Shown here: in pieces, positions 9,243 through 18,918 of the stretch
Layout of the letters: each line of letters opens with the position of its first letter
Numbering within the stretch: position 1 is the stretch's first letter
Assembly: GCA_019694795.1 (NCBI GenBank)
Contig: JAIBBF010000001.1
Span: 128,370 to 192,369, forward strand
DNA length: 64,000 nt
Direction of reading: 5' to 3'
Source of the DNA: Flavobacteriales bacterium
Lineage (GTDB): Bacteria > Bacteroidota > Bacteroidia > Flavobacteriales_D > UBA2798
The notes under the pieces: model-generated
Database searches by the model: none
What the model was told of the DNA's origin: nothing
Seen by the model: the letters and a program-made list of their open reading frames with translations, nothing else
Program-made: the position numbers and the translations under genes

Positions 9243-9821
9243 ATGTTCCTCGAGCACAATAATCAGGGAAAAAAAAGGGGCTGGATCGAAGTGATCTGTG
9301 GCTCGATGTTCTCCGGTAAAACCGAGGAATTGATCCGTCGTTTAAAGCGGGCTGAATTTGCGCGACAAAAGGTGGAGATTTTTAAACCTACCATCGACAA
9401 GCGTTACCATGAAACCGAAGTGGTATCGCATGAAGGAACAACAATTCGTTCCACACCCGTGGAATCCTCTTCCGAAATTTTACTTTTGGCCACCGATGTT
9501 GATGTGGTGGGTATTGATGAGGCACAATTTTTTGATGAAGAATTAGCCAATGTCTGCAACCAACTTGCCAATAACGGCGTGCGGGTTGTGATTGCCGGTT
9601 TAGATATGGATTTTCTTGGAAAACCATTTGGCGTGATGCCTAAATTATTGGCAATAGCAGAATATGTCACCAAAGTGCATGCGATATGTATGGATTGCGG
9701 TGAACTGGCCAATCATTCACATCGTACCAGTAAAGAAGAAAAACTGGTGCTACTCGGCGAAACAGATCATTATTTACCGCTCTGCCGATCTTGTTTTAAT
9801 AAAGCAAGAGGTCAACAATGA
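9243..9821 (+). CDS. tdk: Thymidine kinase
   Basis: Phosphorylates thymidine with ATP in pyrimidine salvage. At 192 residues it is the usual length for the type II, tetrameric, zinc-binding family. The P-loop [11 protein letters not shown] (near 21-31), the DEAQFF motif (near 100) and a zinc site from paired Cys (CMDC and CRSC) are all present. The ATG at 9243 is preferred over an alternative ten codons upstream, since family members begin about 15-20 residues before the P-loop. The stop overlaps the next ATG as ATGA, so it is coupled to murF-alr. Confidence 0.95.
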   Translation: MFLEHNNQGKKRGWIEVICGSMFSGKTEELIRRLKRAEFARQKVEIFKPTIDKRYHETEVVSHEGTTIRSTPVESSSEILLLATDVDVVGIDEAQFFDEELANVCNQLANNGVRVVIAGLDMDFLGKPFGVMPKLLAIAEYVTKVHAICMDCGELANHSHRTSKEEKLVLLGETDHYLPLCRSCFNKARGQQ

Positions 9822-12283
9822 ATTCAGTTAGTCCACAACAACTCTGCAGCATTCTGAAAGGAACCATAATTTCTTCGGGGAAGGATTGTTTTATCACTTA
9901 TCCTTTGCTCGACAGCCGGATTCATGCTGTTGCAGGACGTGAAGCTTTTTTTGCCATCAGAGGAAAAAATCACGATGGACACCGCTATATCCCTGAGATG
10001 ATTGAAAAGGGCATTCAGGTCATTGTAGGCGAAACATTTGATCATATTACTTCGAATGATTGCTGGCTGATTCAGGTAGAAAATAGTTTGGAGGCCCTGC
10101 AACGATGGTCGGCCTACCACCGTTCGTTTTTTACTGCACCATTAATCGCCATAACCGGCAGCAATGGAAAAACGATTGTGAAAGAATGGCTCTATCAAAT
10201 TCTTCGTAAGGATTTTAATATTGCGAGGAGTCCCAAAAGCTACAATTCCCAGGTTGGCGTTCCGCTTTCATTGTTATTGTTAAACGAACAGCATGAATTA
10301 GCCCTCATTGAGGCCGGAATTTCTCAGCCGGGTGAGATGGAAAAATTACAGACCATCATACAGCCGGATATTGGGATTTTGACCAATGTGCGAAATGCGC
10401 ACTCAGAAAATTTTGTCGACCGAAAGGAACATATTCGTGAAAAAATTGAATTGTTCAAGAGTTGCAAAACCATCATTTACGGGAATGATGACGAACAACT
10501 GGACGAAGAAATCCGAAACCAATTTCCGGAAAGGGAGTTGATTACATTCGGAAAAAACAAAGATGCCTTTCTGCACGTGATCAGTCAACTGAACAGCGGT
10601 TCAAAAACAAAACTCGAACTGAATTCACCCGCAGGAAATTTTTCGCTCGACCTGCCCTTTACCGATATCGCCTCAATCGAAAATGCACTCTGCTGCATTT
10701 GCTGCGCAATACGATTACAAATTGAGCCCTCCATTATTTCAGAACGCATTGCCCAATTAACACCCATTGAAATGCGACTGGAATTATTAAATGGAGAAAA
10801 TCATTGTACACTGATTAATGATAGTTATAATTCCGACATCGCCTCCTTATCCATTGCGCTTGATTTTATGAATCAGCACCACAGAAAAGGGAAAAAGACG
10901 GTGATATTATCGGATATATTGCAGGACAAACAAGCTGAACTAGAACTATACCGGCAGGTAGCGCATTTGCTGAATGAGAAAAAAGTGGATCGTTTAATTG
11001 CCATTGGTGATAAAATAAAAATCTGCAGTACATTTTTTCAGGGTTCCTCTTCCTTTTATGAAAGTACCGAAGCCTTTTTAAAAGAAATTTCTGTTGACGA
11101 TTTTAATCAGGAAACGATTTTAATCAAGGGCGCCCGCTCTTTCGGTTTCGAGCGCATCACTCAACGCCTGCAGGAAAAAGCGCATGAAACCGTTTTGGAA
11201 ATCGATTTGAATGCGCTGGCACATAATTTAAATTACTACCGGAATTTAATTCCCCGCGAAACAAAAATCATGGGCATGGTGAAAGCATTTTCCTATGGAA
11301 GCGGTAGTAAAGAAGTAGCCGAAGTGTTGGAATTTAATCGTTGCGATTATTTAGCTGTTGCCTATGCGGACGAAGGAGTTGAATTGAGAAAAGCAGGGAT
11401 TTCTTTACCCATCATGGTGATGAATCCCACAGAAAGAAGCATCCGTCAAATCATCGATTTTCATTTGGAACCAGAAGTATATTCGTTCAAAATTCTTCAT
11501 GAAATTCGCGATTATCTGATGCAGCACAGCGAAATTTTTATTCGTGTCCATTTGAAAATTGACACCGGTATGCATCGTTTGGGATTTCTCCCGGAAGAAA
11601 TTGAACAACTCTGCCAGGAATTAAAATCGGTTCCCCGACTGAAAGTGGTCAGTATATTTTCTCACCTTGCAGGAAGTGATGATCCGCAACTGGATGAATT
11701 CTCCCTGCAGCAACAACATGAATTGGAAGCTGCAGCATTACAGATTGAACTTTCCCTCGGATACAAACCCATGAAACATTTACTGAACAGCGCAGGAATT
11801 GCACGTTTTCCAAATGCTAGTCTGGACATGGTTCGCCTGGGAATTGGATTATACGGCGTGGGATCGCAGGCTCAGGAACAATTACAACTTCAAAATGTAA
11901 GCAAACTACGCTCAATCCTTTCACAAATAAAATCCATTCCCGCAGGAGAAACAGTGGGATATAACCGAAATGCGAAATTGAATCGCGACAGTAAAATAGG
12001 AATTGTTCCACTAGGATATGCCGACGGATTTTCGCGTTTATTGGGTAATGGAAACGGTGATGTAATAGTAGCCGGAAAACGCGCTCCCGTTGTTGGTAAT
12101 GTATGCATGGATATGCTGATGATTGATCTCACCGATATTCCCGAAGCAGCAGAAGGAGATGATGTCATTATTTTTGACTCCGCCGATCGATTAAAAGAAT
12201 TAGCTCAAAAGTCGCACACCATCCCCTACGAAATCCTAACCTCCGTATCGGCCCGGGTAAAACGGGTTTATTTGCGTGAATAA
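9818..12283 (+). CDS. murF-alr: Bifunctional MurF ligase / alanine racemase
   Basis: An 821-residue fusion of two peptidoglycan-precursor enzymes. Residues about 1-450 are a Mur ligase that adds D-Ala-D-Ala to UDP-MurNAc-tripeptide (ATP loop [13 protein letters not shown] near 112-124; LINDSYNSD near 330). Residues about 455-821 are a PLP-dependent alanine racemase ([11 protein letters not shown], then [11 protein letters not shown] with the PLP Lys; [26 protein letters not shown]). The fusion is characteristic of Bacteroidota and gives D-Ala production and D-Ala-D-Ala attachment in one chain. One oddity is [13 protein letters not shown], where Thr-Ile replaces the usual Thr-Thr after the P-loop Lys. 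It is coupled to tdk through a 4-bp overlap. Confidence 0.95.
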   Translation: MNSVSPQQLCSILKGTIISSGKDCFITYPLLDSRIHAVAGREAFFAIRGKNHDGHRYIPEMIEKGIQVIVGETFDHITSNDCWLIQVENSLEALQRWSAYHRSFFTAPLIAITGSNGKTIVKEWLYQILRKDFNIARSPKSYNSQVGVPLSLLLLNEQHELALIEAGISQPGEMEKLQTIIQPDIGILTNVRNAHSENFVDRKEHIREKIELFKSCKTIIYGNDDEQLDEEIRNQFPERELITFGKNKDAFLHVISQLNSGSKTKLELNSPAGNFSLDLPFTDIASIENALCCICCAIRLQIEPSIISERIAQLTPIEMRLELLNGENHCTLINDSYNSDIASLSIALDFMNQHHRKGKKTVILSDILQDKQAELELYRQVAHLLNEKKVDRLIAIGDKIKICSTFFQGSSSFYESTEAFLKEISVDDFNQETILIKGARSFGFERITQRLQEKAHETVLEIDLNALAHNLNYYRNLIPRETKIMGMVKAFSYGSGSKEVAEVLEFNRCDYLAVAYADEGVELRKAGISLPIMVMNPTERSIRQIIDFHLEPEVYSFKILHEIRDYLMQHSEIFIRVHLKIDTGMHRLGFLPEEIEQLCQELKSVPRLKVVSIFSHLAGSDDPQLDEFSLQQQHELEAAALQIELSLGYKPMKHLLNSAGIARFPNASLDMVRLGIGLYGVGSQAQEQLQLQNVSKLRSILSQIKSIPAGETVGYNRNAKLNRDSKIGIVPLGYADGFSRLLGNGNGDVIVAGKRAPVVGNVCMDMLMIDLTDIPEAAEGDDVIIFDSADRLKELAQKSHTIPYEILTSVSARVKRVYLRE

Positions 12284-12352
12284 AAATTTAAAGTCTTGCT
12301 TTTCAGCGAATTAATGATTGAATAATTTCAGCTTTCGTTTTAAAAAAAATCC

Positions 12353-12360
12353 TATTTTTG
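12353..12360 (+). promoter_or_regulatory. -7 box TATTTTTG upstream of the His-rich miniprotein
   Basis: Exact TAnnTTTG match, 21 bp before the ATG at 12382. It also covers the TTG that would start a longer version of the miniprotein, which argues for the downstream ATG. Confidence 0.5.
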
Positions 12361-12381
12361 AAGCATCAAAATCATAATACT

Positions 12382-12540
12382 ATGAGCCACGACAATCACG
12401 GACACGATCAAGAGCACGACCACGGACATGAACACGGTAGCGAGCACATCTTTTTTGATGGCGGCGGAGTTGCAGGTGTGGGATGGATTTATTTGATTCT
12501 TGCGCTCGGTATTATTTCCTATATGGTATTCCTGGGCTAA
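12382..12540 (+). CDS. His-rich single-helix membrane miniprotein
   Basis: A 52-residue protein in two parts. The first 22 residues are dense in His, Asp and Glu (HGHDQEHDHGHEHGSEH, eight His in 17 residues). A Gly-rich turn then leads into one hydrophobic helix (about 33-51) that ends the protein. There is no signal peptide, so the His-rich arm is probably cytoplasmic if the helix inserts as a tail anchor. I do not recognise a family. The His cluster suggests binding of Zn, Ni, Co or Cu, but this is inference. It has its own promoter box and is followed by a strong terminator, so it is expressed as a single short transcript, which supports its being real. Confidence 0.7.
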   Translation: MSHDNHGHDQEHDHGHEHGSEHIFFDGGGVAGVGWIYLILALGIISYMVFLG

Positions 12541-12564
12541 AAAAAGCCTACTTGTTTTTAATAG

Positions 12565-12592
12565 AAAGCAGATACAGTGATGTGTCTGCTTT
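12565..12592. terminator. Bidirectional terminator between the miniprotein gene and asnB
   Basis: AAAGCAGA (12565-12572) pairs with TCTGCTTT (12585-12592) around a 12-base loop. T-runs lie on the plus side and A-runs on the minus-facing side. It sits between the convergent miniprotein gene and asnB and can serve both. Confidence 0.75.
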
Positions 12593-12594
12593 TT

Positions 12595-14469
12595 TTATTT
12601 CAGGTTGGTGTTGATCCAATGTCCCAATACCACTAAATGCCAAACGCGCGACCAGCTCACGCGTGGATCATCCTTTAAAAATGCATTCCACCAATTTCTG
12701 ATTTCTTCCGCATCAAAATGTTCATCCTTAACCAACACCTGAATTCCATCTTCGCAAAATGATTTTAATTCATTTTTCATCCAGTTTTTCCATGGCAATG
12801 TAAATCCCATTTTAGGGCGATCCCAGATTTCTTTCGGTAATACATCATTCATGGCATCCACCAGTAATTTTTTTGGTCGATCCGGATACTTATACCGGTT
12901 GCGAACACCCAGTACATATTCAATTAAATGATGATCCAAAAATGGTTCGCGAATTTCCAATGCATGTGCCATACTCATTTGATCCGCATCACGCAATAAG
13001 ACATTCTGCAGATAACTGTACATTTCTGCATACGAAATTTTACTCAATTCATGCATCGAAACACCGGCAGTACCTGTGCCAATTCCGCTTATTAGAATTT
13101 CTTTTACACTGCGTGACGGTAATTTCTTTTGATCAAGCAATTGAGCAATGACCACATCTTTTAACACCTGACGATTCAATGGATATACATGTTCGAGATC
13201 AAAATATTCCAAACGCAAAAACTCATCGATTTTATCAGATGCAATTCCAGGTTTAAATTTTCGATAGGAAAACCCTGCCAGTTTGCGTAATCCCATTGGG
13301 AAATATTGCAAGTATTGTTTGGAAGAAAGTCCACTCAATCGTTTAAACACATCGTAGCCTGCAAACAATTCATCTCCGCCAATACCCGACAAAGCCATGC
13401 TAATCCCATTTTGTTTTGTAGCACGCGAAACAATCCAGGTATTGGGACCATCACCCGAAGGGTGATCCATATCCTGAATAGCTTGAGGTAAATCGTTTAA
13501 AAAATCTTCGGGCTTTAATTTTATTTCGGTGTGACGCGTAGAAAATTTTTCTGCAATAGTTTTTGCGAATTGTGCTTCACTAAACTCCTGATCATCGAAA
13601 GTAACTGTAAACGTTGAAACCGGCTCGGATGAAACCTCTGCCATCAATGCAACAACAACGGAAGAATCAATTCCACCGGAAAGAAATGCGCCGAAAGGGA
13701 CATCAGCTACCAATCGTTTTTTCACTGAAGCTTTCATTAGAGCACGGACATCCGCTGTTACCTCTTCATAGGATTTACCCTCACTGCGATAATTTACCAA
13801 TGCAGCTGCGTTCCAGTATTCTTCCGTTTTTACTTCACTGTCCTGTATCACCATATAATGACCAGGCATCAGCATTTGAACCTGCTTTAAAATAGTTGAA
13901 GGAGCGTGAACGGTTTGATACCGCAAATAATCCACCAGGGATCTTTTATCCATTTCTTTCGACACCAATCCCGATTGAATAATTGCCCGGATTTCACTAC
14001 TGAAAACAATCGATTTTTCCGTTTGTGCGATATAAAGTGGCTTTACCCCCATTCGATCGCGGGCTATAAATAATTCCTGTTTCGCTGTATTCCAAATGGC
14101 AAAAGCGAACATTCCTTCCAAGCGCGATAAACAGTGGACGCCCCACTTTAAATAAGCGGCCATCAACACTTCAGAATCACTTTGTGTTTTAAAAGGATAA
14201 TCGCTCAACTCATTTTTTAGTTCACGGTAATTATAAATTTCACCGTTAAACACCATCACCACCTGACGATCCTGCGAATAAAAAGGTTGATTGCCATCGG
14301 CAGAAACATCAATGATAGAAAGTCGGCGATGACCTAATACTATCATGGAGTCTGCAAACACACCTTCAGCATCCGGACCACGATGCGCAATGGCTTTGTT
14401 CATGCGACCTAAAACCTGCGATGGATCCACAATTCCATCTAGACCAAAAATTCCGTTAATTCCGCACAT
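12595..14469 (-). CDS. asnB: Glutamine-hydrolysing asparagine synthase
   Basis: Cytoplasmic amidotransferase of 624 residues that makes asparagine from aspartate, ATP and glutamine. The chain begins MCGINGIFG with the catalytic Cys2. The class II glutaminase domain covers about 1-210 (AHRGPDAEG, FNGEIYNY, DSEVL). The synthetase domain follows with the PP-loop FLSGGIDSS (near 265) and SGIGGDELFAGY (near 360). AsnB paralogs sit in many glycan loci and may amidate sugar acids or peptides rather than make free Asn; the position here, next to a surface-glycan region, leaves that open. The start is fixed by the need for Cys2. The short leader contains an unusual hairpin. Confidence 0.93.
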   Translation of the reverse strand: MCGINGIFGLDGIVDPSQVLGRMNKAIAHRGPDAEGVFADSMIVLGHRRLSIIDVSADGNQPFYSQDRQVVMVFNGEIYNYRELKNELSDYPFKTQSDSEVLMAAYLKWGVHCLSRLEGMFAFAIWNTAKQELFIARDRMGVKPLYIAQTEKSIVFSSEIRAIIQSGLVSKEMDKRSLVDYLRYQTVHAPSTILKQVQMLMPGHYMVIQDSEVKTEEYWNAAALVNYRSEGKSYEEVTADVRALMKASVKKRLVADVPFGAFLSGGIDSSVVVALMAEVSSEPVSTFTVTFDDQEFSEAQFAKTIAEKFSTRHTEIKLKPEDFLNDLPQAIQDMDHPSGDGPNTWIVSRATKQNGISMALSGIGGDELFAGYDVFKRLSGLSSKQYLQYFPMGLRKLAGFSYRKFKPGIASDKIDEFLRLEYFDLEHVYPLNRQVLKDVVIAQLLDQKKLPSRSVKEILISGIGTGTAGVSMHELSKISYAEMYSYLQNVLLRDADQMSMAHALEIREPFLDHHLIEYVLGVRNRYKYPDRPKKLLVDAMNDVLPKEIWDRPKMGFTLPWKNWMKNELKSFCEDGIQVLVKDEHFDAEEIRNWWNAFLKDDPRVSWSRVWHLVVLGHWINTNLK

Positions 14470-14472
14470 ATA

Positions 14473-14499
14473 AAAAAAAGGGAGGGATTTCTCCCCCCC
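14473..14499 (-). terminator. GC-rich hairpin with GAAA loop and T-run before asnB
   Basis: On the minus strand a G-rich arm (14493-14499) pairs with a C-rich arm (14479-14486) around a GAAA tetraloop and is followed by eight T residues. It ends two bases before the asnB ATG. It has the form of an intrinsic terminator for the T9SS gene upstream. It also lies just after the TATATTTA box, so it may be the 5' end of the asnB transcript. Confidence 0.6.
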
Positions 14500-14507
14500 T
14501 AAATATA
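14500..14507 (-). promoter_or_regulatory. Possible asnB -7 box TATATTTA
   Basis: One mismatch to TAnnTTTG. It is placed so that transcription would begin at the G-rich arm of the following hairpin. Weak call. Confidence 0.3.
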
Positions 14508-14522
14508 GCGTGTTTTATTTCT

Positions 14523-16616
14523 TTATTTAACCAAAAATTTGATGGTTTTCATTTCAGATCCAATCATGATTTTTGCAAAATAAATTCCAGATGAAAATTC
14601 TGTTCCTACAGGAACCGATAAGAAATTACCACCAACATTGGAATTGTATTTAGAAGAGTGAATTAGCTTACCGGAAATATCAATAATATCAAGTGAAATT
14701 AAATTCCCTTCCATTGACGTTGGCAATTCAAAAGATAGATTTACAAATCCTCCAACTTCTGTTGGATTAGGATATAAATTGAAATCAGAAATTGTTGAAG
14801 CATCATTTATTTCCATTGAGCGTTGAACTTCAATAATCTCATCCATTGCAACGGCTGATGCAAGCGTAATTGAACAACGAGTTGAATAAGAGCCCCAGGT
14901 AGTTCCAATTTTTGCACGAACATCAACATTGTAAGAATTTCCTGCAATTAACCCTTGAATGTTTCCGAGTGTATTTGTTGTTCCACCTGTAGTTACAGAT
15001 GTAACTAATGTATTTCCATTATAAAATCTCCATTGGTAATTTACTGCTGAAGCTACAGAAGTACAAGTAATGGTTCCGGTTGATCTGCTTAATCCGGTTG
15101 CACCACAACTTGCACCATCAAGTGTAGTTGTTGGAACACCACCATTTAAAGTAATCTGACAAGTTGCTCCGGGATCAGTCCATGCGCCATTGATGTAAGC
15201 CCTAACAGAAACATCATAGGTGGTTCCATAAATCAAACCTGAAAAAGCTGACAAGGAAATATTTGGTAAACCCTGACCTCTATATTTCACCTGTGAATAG
15301 CCCAATGATGTATTTGTAAGGGTAAACTCATAATTATCTGCACCTGCAATAGAATTACAGGAAATACTGCTATTGGTAGAAATACCAGAAGCACCACAGA
15401 ATGTTGGAGTCAATTGAGTGGTTGGTGCAACGGCTTGTAATGAAATAGAACAAATACCTGAAAAATCACCCCAAACTCCACCAACTTTTGCTCTAACTCT
15501 TACATTATACGTTTGACCATATAACAAACCCGGAACAGCACTTAATCCAATACTTGGTACGGCTTGACCTCTAACACGGTTTTGCGAGTAGCCTAAACCT
15601 GAATTGGTAAATTCGAATTCATAATCTTGTGCCTGGTAAACATTGTCGCAATAAATATAACTCGACATACTAAGATTTACTGCTCCACATGATGCAGTAG
15701 TTAATGCGGTTGTTGGAACACAGGCTGAAGAACTTACTGTGATATTGGAAGTAGCAAAATTAGAAATACCGTTACCATCTGTGTAGGTATAGGTGAGTGT
15801 ATGTGTACCCGCACCGGCTACGGCAGGATCGAATGTATTTCCTACAACGCCCGGACCTGAATAAACCCCTCCAATAGGTTGACCATCCGACAAGACAAAT
15901 GATGGCGTGTTAATACAAACACTTGACAATGGACTAAAAGTAACTAATGGAATACTCGTAACGCTAATATCATCCACAAACAATGTTGAAGCGTTGGTAG
16001 AAGCGCCTGACACAAAATAATAAACCCATCTGATTTGTACTACGGATTGATTATCGCAGGAAGCAGGAAGAGTTACAGGACCAAAATTGGTAGATCCTAC
16101 TCCACTTACACTGCTGTACTCTCCGCCACCAGAAATTACATCGGTCCATGACCCTGAAGTTCCAATTCTATATTGAGCGCGAATTGCATATTTTCTTATT
16201 TGCACATTTGTACAACCTGCGGTCCAAGAAACCTGAACATTTGTTCTGTCTGTTGTGTTAACCGCGAGGATAGCATGTCCGCCTCTGTTCGTTTGATATC
16301 CCGTATTATCTGGAGTAGTGTTGGAATTGGTAAAGCTAAATCCGCCGGCGCCTAATCCATTCATGCGTGTTTTGGTAGACAGGCTATACGAACCAGTAAT
16401 ATTCCCTACTTCAGTGGAAGATAAATTTGGATTGACTTGTGAAAGCTTGTGAAAAACCATAGAAGTAGGATAGGTTCCTGCAGTACTTGTAGAAGCCCAA
16501 TCCGTCATGGAATAATTTCCAAGTAAAGCTAAATTATAAGGTGTTGGATAGGTCTGTCCTATAGCCGTATAGCTTAATAAAAAGGCAATAAGAACAGAAA
16601 AAGTAAACTTTTTCAT
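14523..16616 (-). CDS. T9SS-exported protein with three tandem FN3-like repeats
   Basis: A secreted surface protein of 697 residues. A signal peptide (KKFTFSVLIAFLLSYTAIG) leads into a beta-rich region (about 20-230). A Gly-rich segment with PVGGVYSG-like sequence follows (about 230-300). Three related repeats of about 90-95 residues come next (about 300-590), each with a CGA motif, a YEF or YQW strand, and a closing YNVRVRAKVGGVWG-like strand and Cys. The C-terminus is a type A sorting domain of T9SS (FNLYPNPTEVGG, then SGKLIHSS, ending GIYFAKIMIGSEMKTIKFLVK). It is therefore predicted to cross the outer membrane by T9SS and be attached or released after CTD cleavage. Ligand unknown; adhesion or glycan binding is plausible. 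A TAACTTTG promoter lies upstream. Confidence 0.85.
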   Translation of the reverse strand: MKKFTFSVLIAFLLSYTAIGQTYPTPYNLALLGNYSMTDWASTSTAGTYPTSMVFHKLSQVNPNLSSTEVGNITGSYSLSTKTRMNGLGAGGFSFTNSNTTPDNTGYQTNRGGHAILAVNTTDRTNVQVSWTAGCTNVQIRKYAIRAQYRIGTSGSWTDVISGGGEYSSVSGVGSTNFGPVTLPASCDNQSVVQIRWVYYFVSGASTNASTLFVDDISVTSIPLVTFSPLSSVCINTPSFVLSDGQPIGGVYSGPGVVGNTFDPAVAGAGTHTLTYTYTDGNGISNFATSNITVSSSACVPTTALTTASCGAVNLSMSSYIYCDNVYQAQDYEFEFTNSGLGYSQNRVRGQAVPSIGLSAVPGLLYGQTYNVRVRAKVGGVWGDFSGICSISLQAVAPTTQLTPTFCGASGISTNSSISCNSIAGADNYEFTLTNTSLGYSQVKYRGQGLPNISLSAFSGLIYGTTYDVSVRAYINGAWTDPGATCQITLNGGVPTTTLDGASCGATGLSRSTGTITCTSVASAVNYQWRFYNGNTLVTSVTTGGTTNTLGNIQGLIAGNSYNVDVRAKIGTTWGSYSTRCSITLASAVAMDEIIEVQRSMEINDASTISDFNLYPNPTEVGGFVNLSFELPTSMEGNLISLDIIDISGKLIHSSKYNSNVGGNFLSVPVGTEFSSGIYFAKIMIGSEMKTIKFLVK

Positions 16617-16651
16617 ATAAAATTTGGTTTTGGGGTTTTAATTTCTGAGGC

Positions 16652-16659
16652 CAAAGTTA
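16652..16659 (-). promoter_or_regulatory. -7 box TAACTTTG upstream of the T9SS repeat protein
   Basis: Exact TAnnTTTG match on the minus strand, 36 bp before the ATG at 16616. The rest of the 16617-16849 spacer shows no other clear element. Confidence 0.5.
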
Positions 16660-16849
16660 TCGTTTTAAGCATGGACAGAAAAATGACCTCACTCAGTACC
16701 GGGTACACGGAATTATGACATCGATTACCTTTGAAAATAAAATCAACTGATTATCAACATCAATTCGCGAAACAGAAAAAATCTAAGCAATTTCAGGTTA
16801 AACAACTAACTGAATATCAATAGATAAATTTCGACCAATTTTTTTTAAG

Positions 16850-17911
16850 TTAGTGAATATTAAGCAATTTATCCGTCCAAACCTGCGGGGTGATTTTGCT
16901 TGAAAGTAAATGGCTGTGCACCGACATGGACAATAGAGAATCCTGATTCAAATTCATGCATTTAGTTAGGACCTCTTTAATTGAATTTTTATTTCCTGCC
17001 TCAATCAAAAAGCCATTTTTATTTTCCTCAAGAAACACTTCCGATGCACCAACATTGGGTGTGCAAATAAGAGGAAAACCACTTGCTGCAAATTCATGTA
17101 CCACTACTCCCCAGGGTTCAAATTGACTGGGCAAAATAAACACACCGGTTTGAGCAATGATTCCGGAAATCTCATTCGGTTGAACAAAACCGAAGTGCTT
17201 TATTTTTGGATGCTCCACTTTTTTATCCCATAAATCACCCGTTCCTAAACACCACAATTCCCATTCATTCGGATGTTCATTTTGTAATTCAACAAAAGCA
17301 TCCCATAAATCCTGAATACCTTTAAATGGTAAATAACGGCCTACATAAATAAATCGTTTCGGAAAGTGAGAAGTTCGAAGGGGTAATAATTCATTATAGA
17401 TTTTAAAAAAATGACGCGTATCTGCCGAATAAAAACCGGTCGAAATATTTTTTTCGGGAATCCCCAATCGCCTTGCAAATTTTTTCTGTCGCTCGCCCGG
17501 CACCCAGGCGTGACTAAAATAGGGACGAATCAATTTAAAGCGAAACAATGATGCGATGCGTTGACGAAAACTTCCATCCCATTGATTATCGAGTCCAACA
17601 ACCACCGGAATTTTGAATCGGAATTCCTTACAAACTTTCAGGTAACCTTTATCCACCCAACCACTACAAAAAATTAAATCCGGATTAAAATTTTTAGCCA
17701 TTGCCAGTAATTCATCATCCTTGATTTCATTTCGTTGTAGCACCTTAATACCATCCGGAAATTTAAAATCGAACGGAGCTTCTTTGTTGAGGGGCCAACG
17801 TACTAAAATTACTTCTGTAGAAGTAGTATTCACTAATTCATCGATACAGCTCAGAATATAACCGGCTAATTCGGTGTACAAAAACAGAATTTTACGTTTT
17901 GAATCGCTCAT
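16850..17911 (-). CDS. Family 4 glycosyltransferase
   Basis: GT-B fold transferase of 353 residues, likely cytoplasmic and working on lipid-linked sugars. The second Rossmann half is recognisable: PKRFIYVGRYLPFKGIQDLWDAF (near 185-207), then the nucleotide-binding region with QFEPWGVVVHEFAASGFPLI, where the E-x7-E-like motif of GT4 is present. Donor and acceptor cannot be read from sequence. It is the last gene of the DUF4956-CotH-ligase run and overlaps the phosphoesterase gene by ATGA. Confidence 0.85.
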   Translation of the reverse strand: MSDSKRKILFLYTELAGYILSCIDELVNTTSTEVILVRWPLNKEAPFDFKFPDGIKVLQRNEIKDDELLAMAKNFNPDLIFCSGWVDKGYLKVCKEFRFKIPVVVGLDNQWDGSFRQRIASLFRFKLIRPYFSHAWVPGERQKKFARRLGIPEKNISTGFYSADTRHFFKIYNELLPLRTSHFPKRFIYVGRYLPFKGIQDLWDAFVELQNEHPNEWELWCLGTGDLWDKKVEHPKIKHFGFVQPNEISGIIAQTGVFILPSQFEPWGVVVHEFAASGFPLICTPNVGASEVFLEENKNGFLIEAGNKNSIKEVLTKCMNLNQDSLLSMSVHSHLLSSKITPQVWTDKLLNIH

Positions 17912-18918
17912 TTCTTTCGGCGTTTAAACATAAAACGAATCAGCACCAATGGCAACAACAAACAAATTACACCATACCAGAAATAACGATGACCGATCGC
18001 TTGTTTGGTATAGAGCGGTACCAGTCGCCAGTTAAAGGCAGGCTTTGTTACTTTGTGAGGCGCATAATAGTCGAGATCATAAAATTCGGGCGACATAGCA
18101 AGCGGAAAACTTTCCAATTGGTATTGATCTCCCTTTATGTTCACTTTTAAAAGCGCATCCCTTGGCGTATCGCGAATGGCGGTTGCGACGTATTGAATAT
18201 TACCTTCGCGATGCACAAAAAATGACGTGGGAACATTTCCCATGGAACCGCCCATGAAACAGACTTTTTTGGTGGCAGATAATTGTTCAAGTAAGGGTAA
18301 GATATCTTTTCTGTAATTGGAGGGATGAGAACCTCGGGTATTATCCGTAAATAAATCTTTGAGCTGCGGATGTTCTTCAGCCCAGATTAAGCGATGTGCA
18401 AACAAAAACACACCATGTAACGAATCGGCAAGATTTAATTCCGATTTTAAAAAATCTAATTGTTCTCCTTCTATTGAACCATCATTCAGTTCCGTATCGA
18501 GAATAATAAATTTCCAGCGGCCAACTACCATGGAAAACCAGGTGGCTCCGTAATTTTTCTGATAAACATCTGAAGACAAATCGTGATTTCCGACTGCATT
18601 ATAAAGCGGGATTCGCAAGGGATTTAAAATATCGCTGGTATAATTCGGAATATCATTCTTTACATCCAGAAAAAAATCACCCAGGTGAATCAGAAAAAGT
18701 GAACTGTCTGCATTTATTTTTTGAAGATTGGAGGTGATGGTTTTTGCAGGGTGACCGGTAGTATTGTTGGAACTACCGTGAAAATGTCCGCTGACAAAAA
18801 ACGAAAAGGAATCGCCAGTTACTGTAGGAAGCGATTTCCCATTCATGGCATGCCCGAATCCGAATTGCACCTGAACGAATACAGCTAAAATGGAAACTAC
18901 AATTTTAATGCGATTCAT
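17908..18918 (-). CDS. Calcineurin-like phosphoesterase with degenerate metal motifs, membrane anchored
   Basis: A 336-residue envelope protein. An N-terminal signal or anchor (RIKIVVSILAVFVQVQFGFG) is followed by a metallophosphoesterase fold and a C-terminal helix with basic tail (about 312-333, RFMFKRRKK). Motifs II and III are kept: HLGD (residues 78-81) and GNHD (110-113). His175 is present in FAHRLIW. Motif I, normally D-x-H, reads HFH (45-47), and the final GHxH region reads GGSMGN (223-228). The dinuclear metal site is therefore altered and activity is uncertain. It is coupled by 4-bp overlaps to the beta-helix CotH-like gene upstream and the GT4 gene downstream. Confidence 0.75.
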   Translation of the reverse strand: MNRIKIVVSILAVFVQVQFGFGHAMNGKSLPTVTGDSFSFFVSGHFHGSSNNTTGHPAKTITSNLQKINADSSLFLIHLGDFFLDVKNDIPNYTSDILNPLRIPLYNAVGNHDLSSDVYQKNYGATWFSMVVGRWKFIILDTELNDGSIEGEQLDFLKSELNLADSLHGVFLFAHRLIWAEEHPQLKDLFTDNTRGSHPSNYRKDILPLLEQLSATKKVCFMGGSMGNVPTSFFVHREGNIQYVATAIRDTPRDALLKVNIKGDQYQLESFPLAMSPEFYDLDYYAPHKVTKPAFNWRLVPLYTKQAIGHRYFWYGVICLLLPLVLIRFMFKRRKK

